A stretch of 64,000 nucleotides of DNA. Origin: Nocardioides sp. (GTDB lineage Bacteria > Actinomycetota > Actinomycetes > Propionibacteriales > Nocardioidaceae). Within the stretch, counting starts at the first letter, position 1, and each line of letters opens with the position of its first letter. Location of the stretch: the NCBI RefSeq assembly GCF_030150155.1, contig NZ_JASLGR010000036.1:1-64000 (forward strand), read 5' to 3'. The notes below the pieces were generated by a model, which was not told where the DNA came from, searched no databases, and saw only the letters and a list, made by a program, of their open reading frames with translations. The translations under genes and the position numbers were made by a program. Of this stretch, positions 44,899 through 53,899 are shown piece after piece.

Positions 44899-46401
44899 AT
44901 GCGCAGCATCACCCACTGGATCGACGGCCGCCCCGCCGAGGGCACCTCGGGCCGCACCCTGCCGGTGTACGACCCCGCCACCGGCGCACAGACCGCCGTG
45001 GTCGCCGCCGCCGACGCGGCTGATGTCGCCGACGCCGTACGCGCGGCCGGTGACGCCTTCACCAGCTGGTCGCAGACCTCGCTGAGCAAGCGCACCTCGA
45101 TCCTGTTCGCGTTCCGGCACCTGGTCGCCGCGAACATGGGCCGGCTCGCCGAGGCGATCACCGACGAGCACGGCAAAGTGCTCTCCGACGCCCGTGGCGA
45201 GGTGCAACGCGGCCTGGAGGTGGTCGAGTTCGCCTGCGGCATCCCCGCGCTACTCAAAGGCGACTACTCCGACCAGGTCTCCGGCGGCGTGGACCTGCTC
45301 TCCTACCGGCAACCGCTCGGCGTGGTCGCGGGCATCACCCCGTTCAACTTCCCTGCGATGGTGCCGATGTGGATGTTCCCGATCGCGATCGCGTGCGGCA
45401 ACACGTTCGTGCTCAAGCCCAGCGAGCGCGACCCCTCGGCCGCCCTGATCCTGGCCGAGCTGTGGCGCGAGGCCGGGCTGCCCGAGGGCGTCTTCAACGT
45501 CGTGCACGGTGACAAGGAGGCCGTCGACGCGCTGCTCGACCACCCCGACGTCACCGCGATCTCCTTCGTCGGCTCCACCCCGATCGCCTCCTCCCTGCAC
45601 CGCCGTGCCAGCGAGGCCGGCAAGCGGGTCCAGGCGCTGGGCGGTGCGAAGAACCACGCCGTGGTGCTGCCCGACGCCGACCTCGACTACGTCACCGACC
45701 ACCTGATCGCCGCCGGGTTCGGCTCCGCCGGGGAGCGCTGCATGGCGATCTCCACCGTCGTCGCCGTCGGCACCGCCGAGCAGGCCGACGCCCTGGTCGA
45801 CGCCCTGGCCGCCAAGGCCCGCAGCGTGGTGGTCGGCCCGGGTCGGCGTACCGACTCCGAGATGGGACCGGTGATCACCGCCGCCGCCCGCGAACGCATG
45901 GTCGGGATCATCGCCGACTCCGTCGAGGCCGGTGCCGAGCCCGTGGTCGACGGCCGCGAGCTGAGCGTGCCCGGCCATGAGGAGGGCTACTTCCTCGGGC
46001 CGACGCTGCTCGATCGGGTGGCCCCGTCGATGTCGGCGTACCGCGAAGAGGTCTTCGGCCCGGTGCTCGCCGTGGTCCGGGTCGACACCCTCGAAGAGGC
46101 GATCGACCTGATCAACGCCAACCCCTACGGCAACGGCACCGCCGTCTTCACCGACTCCGGTGCTGCAGCGCGTCGGTTCCATCGCGACGTCCACGTCGGC
46201 ATGATCGGGATCAACGTCCCGATCCCGGTCCCGATGGCCTACTACTCGTTCGGCGGATGGAAGGACTCACTCTTCGGAGAATCGCATATCCACGGCCCCG
46301 AGGGCATCACGTTCTACACCCATGCCAAGGTGGTGACATCTCGTTGGCCCGAGCCGACGCATGCCGCTGCGGCCAGTTTCTCGTTCCCCACGTCATCCTG
46401 A
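44899..46401 (+). CDS. iolA: Malonate-semialdehyde / methylmalonate-semialdehyde dehydrogenase (acylating)
   Basis: 500-residue CoA-dependent aldehyde dehydrogenase closing the inositol pathway: malonate semialdehyde to acetyl-CoA and CO2. ATG 44899 is preceded by AGGACAG; longer in-frame readings run into antisense-type sequence and are rejected. Landmarks as in the family: TPFNFPAMVPMWMFPIAIAC, LKPSERDPS and GSAGERCMAISTVVAV (catalytic Cys about 287). It is paralogous to the copy at 13563, and position in the iol operon makes it the inositol-specific one. Confidence 0.93.
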   Translation: MRSITHWIDGRPAEGTSGRTLPVYDPATGAQTAVVAAADAADVADAVRAAGDAFTSWSQTSLSKRTSILFAFRHLVAANMGRLAEAITDEHGKVLSDARGEVQRGLEVVEFACGIPALLKGDYSDQVSGGVDLLSYRQPLGVVAGITPFNFPAMVPMWMFPIAIACGNTFVLKPSERDPSAALILAELWREAGLPEGVFNVVHGDKEAVDALLDHPDVTAISFVGSTPIASSLHRRASEAGKRVQALGGAKNHAVVLPDADLDYVTDHLIAAGFGSAGERCMAISTVVAVGTAEQADALVDALAAKARSVVVGPGRRTDSEMGPVITAAARERMVGIIADSVEAGAEPVVDGRELSVPGHEEGYFLGPTLLDRVAPSMSAYREEVFGPVLAVVRVDTLEEAIDLINANPYGNGTAVFTDSGAAARRFHRDVHVGMIGINVPIPVPMAYYSFGGWKDSLFGESHIHGPEGITFYTHAKVVTSRWPEPTHAAAASFSFPTSS

Positions 46402-46448
46402 TGGGGCCGTTGCGGCCCAGAACCACACCACACGAAAGGCACCACACC

Positions 46449-47438
46449 ATGAGGATCAACAAGATCGTCGTCGCCGGCGTCGCCGCAACGGTGCTCGCCC
46501 TCTCGGCGTGCTCCAACCAGTCCCCGTCGGGCTCCTCGAGCTCCAACGGCGCGTCCACGACGAAGACCGACAGCTCGAAGAAGCTGACCGTCGCCGTCGT
46601 GACCCACTCGGCCCCCGGCGACCCGTTCTGGGACGTGGTGAAGTCCGGTGCCACGCAGGCCGGCAAGGACCTCAACATCACCATGCAGTACAACGGTGAC
46701 CCCGACCCGACGAAGCAGAGCCAGCTGATCGAGAACGCGATCGCACAGAAGGTCGACGGCCTGGTCGTCTCGATGGCCAACCCCGACGGAGTGAAGGGCG
46801 CGGTCCAGGACGCGGTCAAGGCCGGAATCCCGGTGGTCACGATCAACTCGGGGCTGGAGGAGTCCAAGGCGTTCGGGGCGATCACCCACATCGGCCAGTC
46901 CGAGGAACTCGCCGGCGAAGCGGCCGGCGCCAAGTTCAAGGAGCTCGGCGGTAAGCACATGATCTGTGTCATCCACGAGGCCGGGAACATCGGTCTGGAG
47001 AGCCGCTGCAAGGGCGCCGCGAAGGCATTCGGCGGCAAGGTCGAGAACCTCCAGGTCAACATCTCCAACATCGCCAACGTTCAGGCGACGATCGCCTCGA
47101 AGCTCAACTCCGACAAGTCGGTCGACGCCATCCTGACGCTCAACAACGCCGTCGGTACGGCGGCCGTCCAGGCCGAGGAGTCGGCCAAGTCAACCGCCCC
47201 GATCGGCACCTTCGACGTCTCCTCCGACGTCACCACCGCGATCGAGGGCGGCAAGATCGCCTTCGCGATCGACCAGCAGCCCTACGTCCAGGGTTACATG
47301 CCGCTCGTCGTGATCGCACTCAAGGACCGCAACGGCAACGACGTCGGCGGCGGCCAGCCGGTCTACTCCGGCCCTGCCTTCGTGACCAAGGACAACGTTG
47401 CCCAGGTGGCCCAGTTCGCCGCCAACGGAACGCGCTGA
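46449..47438 (+). CDS. Sugar ABC transporter substrate-binding lipoprotein (probable inositol)
   Basis: 329 residues with ATG 46449 after AAAGG. Lipoprotein signal RINKIVVAGVAATVLALSAC with lipobox L-S-A-C, then a Ser/Thr linker. The mature part is a type I periplasmic-binding fold like RbsB: VAVVTHSAPGDPFWDVVKSG, VDGLVVSMANPDGVKGAV, IPVVTINSGLEES, TLNNAVGTAAVQAEES and FAIDQQPYVQGYMPLVV. With the permease and ATPase that follow, and directly downstream of iolA, myo-inositol or a related cyclitol is the likely ligand. Confidence 0.88.
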   Translation: MRINKIVVAGVAATVLALSACSNQSPSGSSSSNGASTTKTDSSKKLTVAVVTHSAPGDPFWDVVKSGATQAGKDLNITMQYNGDPDPTKQSQLIENAIAQKVDGLVVSMANPDGVKGAVQDAVKAGIPVVTINSGLEESKAFGAITHIGQSEELAGEAAGAKFKELGGKHMICVIHEAGNIGLESRCKGAAKAFGGKVENLQVNISNIANVQATIASKLNSDKSVDAILTLNNAVGTAAVQAEESAKSTAPIGTFDVSSDVTTAIEGGKIAFAIDQQPYVQGYMPLVVIALKDRNGNDVGGGQPVYSGPAFVTKDNVAQVAQFAANGTR

Positions 47439-47451
47439 CAGGTACCGCACG

Positions 47452-48507
47452 ATGTCAGCGACCACCACTGCACCGACCGGTGCCGCCGGGCCCGACGAGC
47501 GTCTCGCCTCGTCGGGTCGGGTGACCCGGATCCTGCGCCGACCCGAGATCGGAGCACTCGTCGCGGCGATCGTCGTGATGGCCTTCTTCTCCATCGAGGC
47601 GTCGACCTTCATGACCACCGCCGGCGCTCCGACGTGGCTGGCCAGCGCCAGCCTCTTCGGGATCATGGCCGTCGCCGTGGCCCTGCTGATGATCGGCGGC
47701 GAGTTCGACCTCTCGGCCGGCACCATGACCGGCACCACCGGTCTCTTCGTCGGCATCGTCACCACCCATTGGGGGATGAACATCTGGCTGGCCGTCGTGC
47801 TGGCCCTCGTCCTGGCCCTCGCCATCGGCGCGCTCAACGGCATCCTGGTCAACAAGACCGGCCTGCCCAGCTTCATCGTCACCCTCGGCACGTTCTTCGT
47901 GCTCCAGGGCGTCAACCTCGCCGTCACCAAGCTGATCATCGGCCAGGTCGCGGTCCAGGGCGTCCGTGACGTCCCGGGCTACTACGACCTGACCAACTAC
48001 TTCGGCTCGACGTTCAACTTCCTCGGCCTGGAGCTGCAGATCTCGGTGATGTGGTGGGTGATCGTCACGATCATCGCCACCTGGGTCCTGATGCGGACCC
48101 GGGCCGGGAACTGGATCTTCGCTGTCGGCGGCGCCCCGGCCAGCGCCCGCCAGGTCGGCGTACCGGTGGCCTCGACGAAGGTCGGACTCTTCATGACCAC
48201 CGCTGCCGCCGGCTGGCTGGTCGGCATGCTCTCGCTCTTCCAGACCGGCACGGCGCAGGCCACCACCGGTGTGGGCGACGAGTTCGTCTACATCATCTGC
48301 GCCGTCGTCGGCGGCTGCCTGATGACCGGTGGCTTCGGCTCGGCCGTCGGTGCCGCGCTCGGTGCCCTGATCTACGGCATGACGTTCCAGGGCATCGTCT
48401 ACTCGGGCTGGGACAGCAACTGGCTCAAGGCGTTCCTCGGCGTGATGCTGCTGGGCGCGGTGCTGATCAACAACTGGGTGCGCAAGCGAGCGGAGGTCGC
48501 ACGATGA
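47452..48507 (+). CDS. Sugar ABC transporter permease (RbsC-like)
   Basis: 351 residues, about nine hydrophobic helices of the BPD_transp_2 family. The first membrane helix is PEIGALVAAIVVMAFFSIEA, followed by GIMAVAVALLMIGGEFDLSAG and LNGILVNKTGLPSFIVTLGT, the conserved E-F-D-L-S-x-G and G-L-P-S-F-I-V-T-L-G segments of ribose-type permeases. Third-from-last gene of the inositol operon, 13 bp after the binding protein. Confidence 0.92.
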   Translation: MSATTTAPTGAAGPDERLASSGRVTRILRRPEIGALVAAIVVMAFFSIEASTFMTTAGAPTWLASASLFGIMAVAVALLMIGGEFDLSAGTMTGTTGLFVGIVTTHWGMNIWLAVVLALVLALAIGALNGILVNKTGLPSFIVTLGTFFVLQGVNLAVTKLIIGQVAVQGVRDVPGYYDLTNYFGSTFNFLGLELQISVMWWVIVTIIATWVLMRTRAGNWIFAVGGAPASARQVGVPVASTKVGLFMTTAAAGWLVGMLSLFQTGTAQATTGVGDEFVYIICAVVGGCLMTGGFGSAVGAALGALIYGMTFQGIVYSGWDSNWLKAFLGVMLLGAVLINNWVRKRAEVAR

Positions 48508-49538
48508 GTGACAACCAGGTGCCGCCGACCCCGGCCGGCGAGCCGGACCGGTCCGGTCCCGCCCTGCAGCCGACCGATCTGGCCGGCGACCGGATCTCCC
48601 CTACCGGCAAGCGGGTGGGCAAGGTCGCACGCGAGTACGCCACCCGCAAGGCCACCCTGGCCAAGGCCGAGGCCGAGCGGGAGGCGGCCGCGGCCAAGGT
48701 CCGCTCGGCCGACGTCCCGCCGCGCGGCACCGCCCTGATCGAGGTCAACGGGATCGGCAAGAGCTACGGGTCGGTGATCGCCCTGCGCGACATCACCACC
48801 CGGGTCCGGGCCGGTGAGGTCACCTGTGTGCTGGGTGACAACGGCGCCGGCAAGTCGACCTTCATCAAGATCATGGCCGGGGCGCACCCGCACAGCGAGG
48901 GCGAGCTGATCGTGGACGGCACGCCGCGGCACTTCTCCAACCCGCGGCAGGCGTTGAGCGAGGGCATCGCGACGGTCTACCAGGACCTCGCCGTGGTGCC
49001 GTTGATGCCGGTGTGGCGCAACTTCTTCCTCGGCTCCGAGCCGGTCAAGGGGAAGGGCCCGTTCAAGCACCTCGACGTCGACTTCATGCGCAAGACCACC
49101 AAGGCCGAGCTGCTCGCGATGGGCATCGACCTACGCGACGTCGACCAGCCGATCGGGACGCTCTCGGGCGGGGAGCGGCAGTGTGTCGCGATCGCCCGCG
49201 CGGTGTACTTCGGCGCGAAGGTGCTGATCCTCGACGAGCCCACCGCGGCCCTGGGGGTCAAGCAGTCGGGTGTGGTGCTGCGCTACATCGCCAAGGCCCG
49301 GGAGCGAGGGCTGGGGGTCGTCTTCATCACCCACAACCCGCACCACGCCTACCCGATCGGCGACCGCTTCCTGCTGCTGCGTCGCGGCCGGAGCATGGGT
49401 GAGTACGAGAAGGACCAGATCACCCGCGACGAGCTGATCACCCTGATGGCCGGTGGGGCCGAGCTCGAGGCGCTCAGCCATGAGCTCGAGCGCAGCGACA
49501 TCGAGCTCGACGAGCCGATCGCGCCCGAGGAGGCCTGA
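48504..49538 (+). CDS. Sugar ABC transporter ATP-binding protein (single nucleotide-binding domain)
   Basis: 344 residues. A charged N-terminal extension of about 75 residues, with a helical Arg/Lys/Glu/Ala-rich stretch (YATRKATLAKAEAEREAAAA), precedes one ABC domain: LGDNGAGKSTFIKI (Walker A), GTLSGGERQCVAIARAV (signature) and VLILDEPTAALG (Walker B). Ribose/inositol-type importers usually have a tandem ATPase of about 500 residues; this is half of that, so a homodimer is implied. Overlaps the permease stop (ATGA) and ends at a strong terminator. Confidence 0.92.
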   Translation: MSDNQVPPTPAGEPDRSGPALQPTDLAGDRISPTGKRVGKVAREYATRKATLAKAEAEREAAAAKVRSADVPPRGTALIEVNGIGKSYGSVIALRDITTRVRAGEVTCVLGDNGAGKSTFIKIMAGAHPHSEGELIVDGTPRHFSNPRQALSEGIATVYQDLAVVPLMPVWRNFFLGSEPVKGKGPFKHLDVDFMRKTTKAELLAMGIDLRDVDQPIGTLSGGERQCVAIARAVYFGAKVLILDEPTAALGVKQSGVVLRYIAKARERGLGVVFITHNPHHAYPIGDRFLLLRRGRSMGEYEKDQITRDELITLMAGGAELEALSHELERSDIELDEPIAPEEA

Positions 49539-49542
49539 CAAC

Positions 49543-49592
49543 GACGAGTGCCAGCCGGCCCCTGCTCATCCAGGGGTCGGCCGGCACTCGTC
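49543..49592 (+). terminator. Terminator of the inositol operon
   Basis: A stem of about 22 bp with one internal mismatch (GACGAGTGCC...CCCCTG paired with CAGGGG...GGCACTCGTC), followed by TTTGGTCTG. It lies 4 bp after the last iol-operon gene. Confidence 0.88.
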
Positions 49593-49624
49593 TTTGGTCT
49601 GTCGTGTGTCGCTGGGGGTCGCTG

Positions 49625-50671
49625 TCAGCTTTGCAGGCCGCTGAGCAGACGCAGCGTCTCCTCGCGGGTCGGGGCGGTCGCCGGGTCAGTGCCGGCCACG
49701 GCACCGGTGATCGGGTTGACCATCACCTCGTCGACCTCGAACCGCTCGGCCAGCTCACGCACCCGGGCTGCAGCACCGGCCGCGTCGTCGATGATCCAGC
49801 GCTGCCGCATCGCGTCCAGCAGGCCCTGCTGACCCTCCGCGATCGGTGTGGCCTCCGCCTCCTCCACCAGCGGCTGGGCCGCCAGCGGGGCGCCGGTGCG
49901 CAGCCGGAGCATGGTGAGCAGCTGCGGCAGTGCGAGCCGCTCGGCCTCGGCACGGGTCTCGGCCACGGCCAGGTTGGCGGTGAGGAAGGTCCGCGGCTCG
50001 GGGCGCTCCGGGGAGGGCACGTACGTCCGCCGGTAGAGCTCGAGCGCCTGCCCGGTCTCGGTGGTCTGCGAGGCGAAGTGGTGGGCGAAGACGTACGGCA
50101 GCCCCTTCTGGGCGGCCAGCGCAGCGGCGTACTGGCTGGAGCCCAGCAGCCACAGCTCCGGTGCCGAGGCGGCGGCCGGGGTGGCGTGCAGCGCGTGCCG
50201 GCGGCCGTTGACCGCGACCGAGACGCCGAGCGGGTCCATCATCGCCTGCAGGTTGTCGACGATCTCGGGGAACCGGCTCACGGTGTCGTCGGCGTCGGCA
50301 GGGCCGCTGTGCCGCAGCGCCCACGCGGTCACCTGATCGGTGCCCGGCGCGCGCCCGACACCGAGGTCGATCCGACCGGGGTACGCCGCCTCCAGCAGCG
50401 CGAACTGCTCGGCGACGACCAGCGGGGCATGGTTGGGCAGCATCATCCCGCCCGAGCCGACCCGGATCCGCTGGGTGGCTCCGGCCAGGATCCCGATCAG
50501 GACCGGCGGGTTGGTCGCCGCGACCGCAGGCATGTTGTGGTGCTCGGCCACCCAGTAGCGGTGGTAGCCCAGCTCGTCGGCGGTCCTCGCCAACGAGACC
50601 GAGGCGGCGACCGCCTGGGCCGAGGACTGGTCGGAGCGGACCGGGACGAGGTCGAGGACAGACAGACGCAC
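49625..50671 (-). CDS. LLM-class flavin-dependent oxidoreductase
   Basis: 348-residue luciferase-like monooxygenase fold, GTG start (50669-50671). N-terminal LSVLDLVPVRSDQSSAQAVA is typical of the MsnO8/YhbW-like group. Then YHRYWVAEHHNMPAVAATNP, VGSGGMMLPNHAPLVVAEQF, GRIDLGVGRAPGTDQ and LLGSSQYAAALAAQKGLPYV are flavin- and substrate-pocket segments. Cytoplasmic, FMNH2-dependent by family; substrate unknown. It follows the iron operon on the same strand but is separated by a 22-bp repeat array, and its start lies 40 bp from the array. Confidence 0.9.
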   Translation of the reverse strand: MRLSVLDLVPVRSDQSSAQAVAASVSLARTADELGYHRYWVAEHHNMPAVAATNPPVLIGILAGATQRIRVGSGGMMLPNHAPLVVAEQFALLEAAYPGRIDLGVGRAPGTDQVTAWALRHSGPADADDTVSRFPEIVDNLQAMMDPLGVSVAVNGRRHALHATPAAASAPELWLLGSSQYAAALAAQKGLPYVFAHHFASQTTETGQALELYRRTYVPSPERPEPRTFLTANLAVAETRAEAERLALPQLLTMLRLRTGAPLAAQPLVEEAEATPIAEGQQGLLDAMRQRWIIDDAAGAAARVRELAERFEVDEVMVNPITGAVAGTDPATAPTREETLRLLSGLQS

Positions 50672-50710
50672 GCAGACCTAACGCCCCAGCCGGGTGTGCC
50701 CATTCCGCAT

Positions 50711-50820
50711 GCGGTGGTGAACCCGGAAGTCGACGGTGGTGAACCCGGATCTCGGCGGTGGTGAACCCGGATCTCGGCGGGGGTGAACCCGGAAGTCGGC
50801 GGTGGCTAACCCGGAAGTCG
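50711..50820. repeat. 22-bp tandem repeat array 4 (5 units)
   Basis: GGTGGTGAACCCGG-type units with AACCC cores at 50720, 50742, 50764, 50786 and 50808. Unit types run edge (GGAAGTCG), inner (GGATCTCGG) twice, edge, edge. The last unit reads GGCTAACC and thereby supplies the TAG stop of the esterase gene. Confidence 0.95.
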
Positions 50821-52053
50821 GGCGGACCAGGCGATCGCGTCGGCCACTCCCCCGCGCCACCAGGCGTAGTCGTGGCCGCCGTTGTGGACGCTCACCTCGG
50901 TGGTGATCCCGGCCTCGGCCAGACGGGTCGCCAGCGCCCGGTGGGGCGGGTCGAGCACCCACTCCTGGGAGCCGTGGGACAGGAAGACCCGGACCCGGTC
51001 CCGGCCCGGGGTGGGCACGGCGAGCAGGTGGGTGAGGTCGTCCTGCCACAGCGAGGCCGAATGCGAGATCACCGTGCCGACGGCGTCGGGGCGGCTCAGC
51101 CCGAGCCGGAGCGCGGTCAGGCCGCCGAGGCTCTGGCCCGCGACGGCGACGCCGGTGGGGCCGGGCACGACCCCGCGTCGGGCGCGCACCCAGTCGAGCA
51201 GCTCGTCGACGACGTACGACGCCCCCGTGCCGTCCACCGAGAGGTCCGCCCAGCGTGCCTCGCGCCCCCCGGAGTCGACCAGCACGGCCCGCACCGGTGC
51301 GAGGCCGTCGGCGATCAGGTTGTCCAGGGTGGTGGGCAGCGACTGGGGTCCGACCCAGACCTCGCCGTCGAGCACGACCAGCAGCGGCAGCGCCGCGTCG
51401 GGTGCGGTCCCCGGCGGGTCGTAGAGCCACAGCGTCCGTCCGCCCGGCCCCTCGCCCCGGTCGAGGGTGCCGCGAGCGATGCCGCCACGCTCGATCAGCC
51501 ACGGCTGCGCCGGGGCGGCGGGGCCCTCGACCACCGACTGCTCCACCCCGGCCCGGTTGCGGCAGGTGAGCGGATTGAGCGGATCGGGGCGACCGCGGTC
51601 CAGGGCGGCCCGGATGGCGACCTGGTCGCCGACCACCCACGGCGCGGGCTCCCCACGGCGATGCACCAGGAACGAGTACGAGGCGCGCCAGTCGGCGCCC
51701 ATCGTGAAGGAGGCATGCCACAGGTCGGTGCCCGGCACGTGGTCGAGCAGGGTCTGGGCCAGCGAGGTCTCGTCGGTGAGCCGGTTGGCGAAGAGCAGCA
51801 CCTGCTCGGCGTCGCCGTCGGTGTCGCGCCACACGAAGGTGACGGTCATGGTCTGCTCGCCGTCGGCGCCGGGCTCGTGCACCTGGATCAGGGGCGCGAC
51901 CCGGGCGACGTCGTCCCAGAACCGCTCCAGATCCGCGGGTGCCTCGCCCAGACCCGCGATCAGCGGCGACGCCACCCGCGGCACCGGGCTGGGCCGGGGG
52001 CGCTTGGGCGGGCGCCGGCGGGCCGGAGTCTCCGCACCGCCCGCGGGCCTCAT
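50806..52053 (-). CDS. Enterochelin-esterase-like hydrolase (Fes type)
   Basis: 415 residues, ATG overlapping the ATPase stop (ATGA). N-terminal early-set domain (about 40-185: FWDDVARVAPLIQVHEPG, TVTFVWRDTDGDAEQVLLFAN, WHASFTMGADWRASYSFLV), then an esterase-D-like hydrolase domain with LVVLDGEVWVG, VAGQSLGGLTALRLGLSRPD (nucleophile Ser) and HNGGHDYAWWRGGV (catalytic His). Fes enzymes hydrolyse ferric-siderophore esters in the cytosol to release iron. No signal peptide, consistent with that site. The last residues ARLPG and the stop come from a 22-bp repeat unit. Confidence 0.9.
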   Translation of the reverse strand: MRPAGGAETPARRRPPKRPRPSPVPRVASPLIAGLGEAPADLERFWDDVARVAPLIQVHEPGADGEQTMTVTFVWRDTDGDAEQVLLFANRLTDETSLAQTLLDHVPGTDLWHASFTMGADWRASYSFLVHRRGEPAPWVVGDQVAIRAALDRGRPDPLNPLTCRNRAGVEQSVVEGPAAPAQPWLIERGGIARGTLDRGEGPGGRTLWLYDPPGTAPDAALPLLVVLDGEVWVGPQSLPTTLDNLIADGLAPVRAVLVDSGGREARWADLSVDGTGASYVVDELLDWVRARRGVVPGPTGVAVAGQSLGGLTALRLGLSRPDAVGTVISHSASLWQDDLTHLLAVPTPGRDRVRVFLSHGSQEWVLDPPHRALATRLAEAGITTEVSVHNGGHDYAWWRGGVADAIAWSARLPG

Positions 52054-52847
52054 CGCGCCTCCGGGATGACCAGCGGCGTCGCCGAGACCGGGTCGGAGAT
52101 GATCCGGCAGGGCAGGTCGTAGACCTCCTCGATCAGCGCCGCGGTGACGACCTCGTTCGGTGCCCCTTCGGCCACGATCCGGCCCTCGCGCATGACGACC
52201 AGGTGGTCGGCGTACCGGAAGGCGAGATGGAGCTCGTGGAGCACCGCGATCACGGTCTTGCCGCCCTCGACCAGGCTGCGGGCCAGGTCGAGCACCTCGA
52301 GCTGGTGGCTCATGTCGAGGTACGTGGTGGGCTCGTCGAGCAGCAGCAGCGAGGTCTCCTGGGCCAGCGCCATCGCCAGCCAGACCCGTTGCCGCTGTCC
52401 GCCGGAGAGCTCCTCGACGGCCCGGTCGCGCAGCACCGCGACGTCGGCGGCCGCCATCGCCGCCTCGACGGCGGCCTCGTCGGCGGCCGACCACTGCCGG
52501 AAGAGGCCCTGGTGCGGGTAGCGTCCGCGCCCCACCAGGTCGGCGACGGTGAGCCCGTCGGGGGCCGTCGGGCTCTGCGGGAGCAGCCCGATCTCGCGGG
52601 CCAGCGCCTTCGCCTCGTACGTCGACACGGCCCGCCCGTCCAACGTGACCGCCCCACCGGCAGCGGGCAGCAGCCGCGCCAAGGAGCGCAGCAGGGTGGA
52701 CTTGCCGCAGGCGTTCGGGCCGACGATGACGGTGAAGACGCCGTCGGGGACCTCCAGGTCGAGGCCGTCGATGATCCGGCGCTGGCCGTAGCCGACGGCG
52801 AGCTCGCTGGCGTGCAAGCGGGCGCTGCGTCGGTAGTCCTGGTTCAC
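52050..52847 (-). CDS. Iron-siderophore ABC transporter ATP-binding protein (FepC-like)
   Basis: 265 residues, GTG start overlapping the permease stop (GTGA). VIVGPNACGKSTLLRSLARLL (Walker A split at GPNACGKST), LLPQSPTAPDGLTVADLVGRG, VEELSGGQRQRVWLAMALAQ (signature), SLLLLDEPTTYLDMSHQLEV (Walker B and D-loop), VIAVLHELHLAFRYADHLV (H-loop). The Q-S-P-x-x-P and D-L-V-x-x-G-R-x-P-H segments are typical of the FecE/FepC group. Confidence 0.95.
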   Translation of the reverse strand: MNQDYRRSARLHASELAVGYGQRRIIDGLDLEVPDGVFTVIVGPNACGKSTLLRSLARLLPAAGGAVTLDGRAVSTYEAKALAREIGLLPQSPTAPDGLTVADLVGRGRYPHQGLFRQWSAADEAAVEAAMAAADVAVLRDRAVEELSGGQRQRVWLAMALAQETSLLLLDEPTTYLDMSHQLEVLDLARSLVEGGKTVIAVLHELHLAFRYADHLVVMREGRIVAEGAPNEVVTAALIEEVYDLPCRIISDPVSATPLVIPEAR

Positions 52848-53899
52848 TTGTTTCTCCTCAGGGCGAGCAGGGCGATCAGGTACACCCCGCCGAGCGCGCC
52901 GGTGATGACGCCCACCGCGAGCTCGGTCGGGGCGAAGAGGCGCTGGGCCAGCACGTCGCTGACCAGCACCAGGAGGGCACCGACCAGGCCGGGGCCGATC
53001 AGGCCGGGGGTGGACGATCCGGCCAGGCGGCGCGAGATCTGCGGCGCGGCCAGGGCGACGAACGCGATCGGTCCGGTAGCGGCGGTGGCGACGCTGACCA
53101 GGGCGACGGCGAGGATCACCGCGGTGGTGCGGATCCGGGTGACCGGCACCCCCGAGGCGCGGGCCACGTCGTCACCGAGGGCGAGCTGGGCCAGCGGCCG
53201 GGTCAGGGCCAGGGCGGCCACGGCGAGCACCACGACCGCGCCCAGGGTGAGCAGCGCCCGCGGCCACAGCATCGCGTTGAGGGACCCCGCGAGCCACTGT
53301 GCAGCGGTCTGGGCGGCGACCAGGTTGGCCCGCACCACCAGCAGGGTGTTGACGGCCGAGAGCAGCGCTCCGACACCGAGGCCGACCAGGATCAGGCGCT
53401 GCCCGGTCATCCCGGTCGCCCGGGTGAGCAGATGCACCGCGAGCGCGGTGGCCAGGCCGCCGATCAGGGCGCCGAGCGCCACCTCGTGGGTGGTCCCGCC
53501 GAGCACGATGATCTGGATCAGGGCACCGGTGGCCGCACCGGTGGTGAAGCCGAGGATGTCGGGGCTGCCCAGCGGGTTGCCGGTGATGTTCTGGAAGAGC
53601 GACCCGGCGATGCCGAGCGCGGTGCCGACGGTGACCGCCGCGACGATCCGCGGCGCCCGCAGCTCCTGGACGAAGTACGTGCCGAGCGGGTCGTCGCTGC
53701 GTCCTACCAGGGCCGACCAGACCTGCGTCGGACTCAGCTCGTAGTCGCCGAGCATCATCGCCGTGGTGGCCACCGCGAGGATCGCGACCAGCAGGACGGC
53801 CAGCACGAGGGCGGTACGCCGATGGAAGCGGAAGGACCAGCGACGCTCGGCTCCACGACCGGCCCCACGACCGGCACGGAGGGTGATCTGCGTGCTCAC
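52844..53899 (-). CDS. FecCD-family siderophore ABC permease (second subunit)
   Basis: 351 residues, about ten helices. Basic N-terminus, then ALVLAVLLVAILAVATTAMM, LRAPRIVAAVTVGTALGIAG (family L-R-x-P-R), NPLGSPDILGFTTGAATGAL, and GPIAFVALAAPQISRRLAGS, the coupling segment. GTG start overlaps the previous permease gene's stop. Confidence 0.95.
   Translation of the reverse strand: MSTQITLRAGRGAGRGAERRWSFRFHRRTALVLAVLLVAILAVATTAMMLGDYELSPTQVWSALVGRSDDPLGTYFVQELRAPRIVAAVTVGTALGIAGSLFQNITGNPLGSPDILGFTTGAATGALIQIIVLGGTTHEVALGALIGGLATALAVHLLTRATGMTGQRLILVGLGVGALLSAVNTLLVVRANLVAAQTAAQWLAGSLNAMLWPRALLTLGAVVVLAVAALALTRPLAQLALGDDVARASGVPVTRIRTTAVILAVALVSVATAATGPIAFVALAAPQISRRLAGSSTPGLIGPGLVGALLVLVSDVLAQRLFAPTELAVGVITGALGGVYLIALLALRRNK

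Noticed and set aside
44248..46401. 717-residue reading of the inositol dehydrogenase
   Set aside because: The first 217 codons are an off-frame reading of iolD; the true start is ATG 44899 with AGGACAG upstream.
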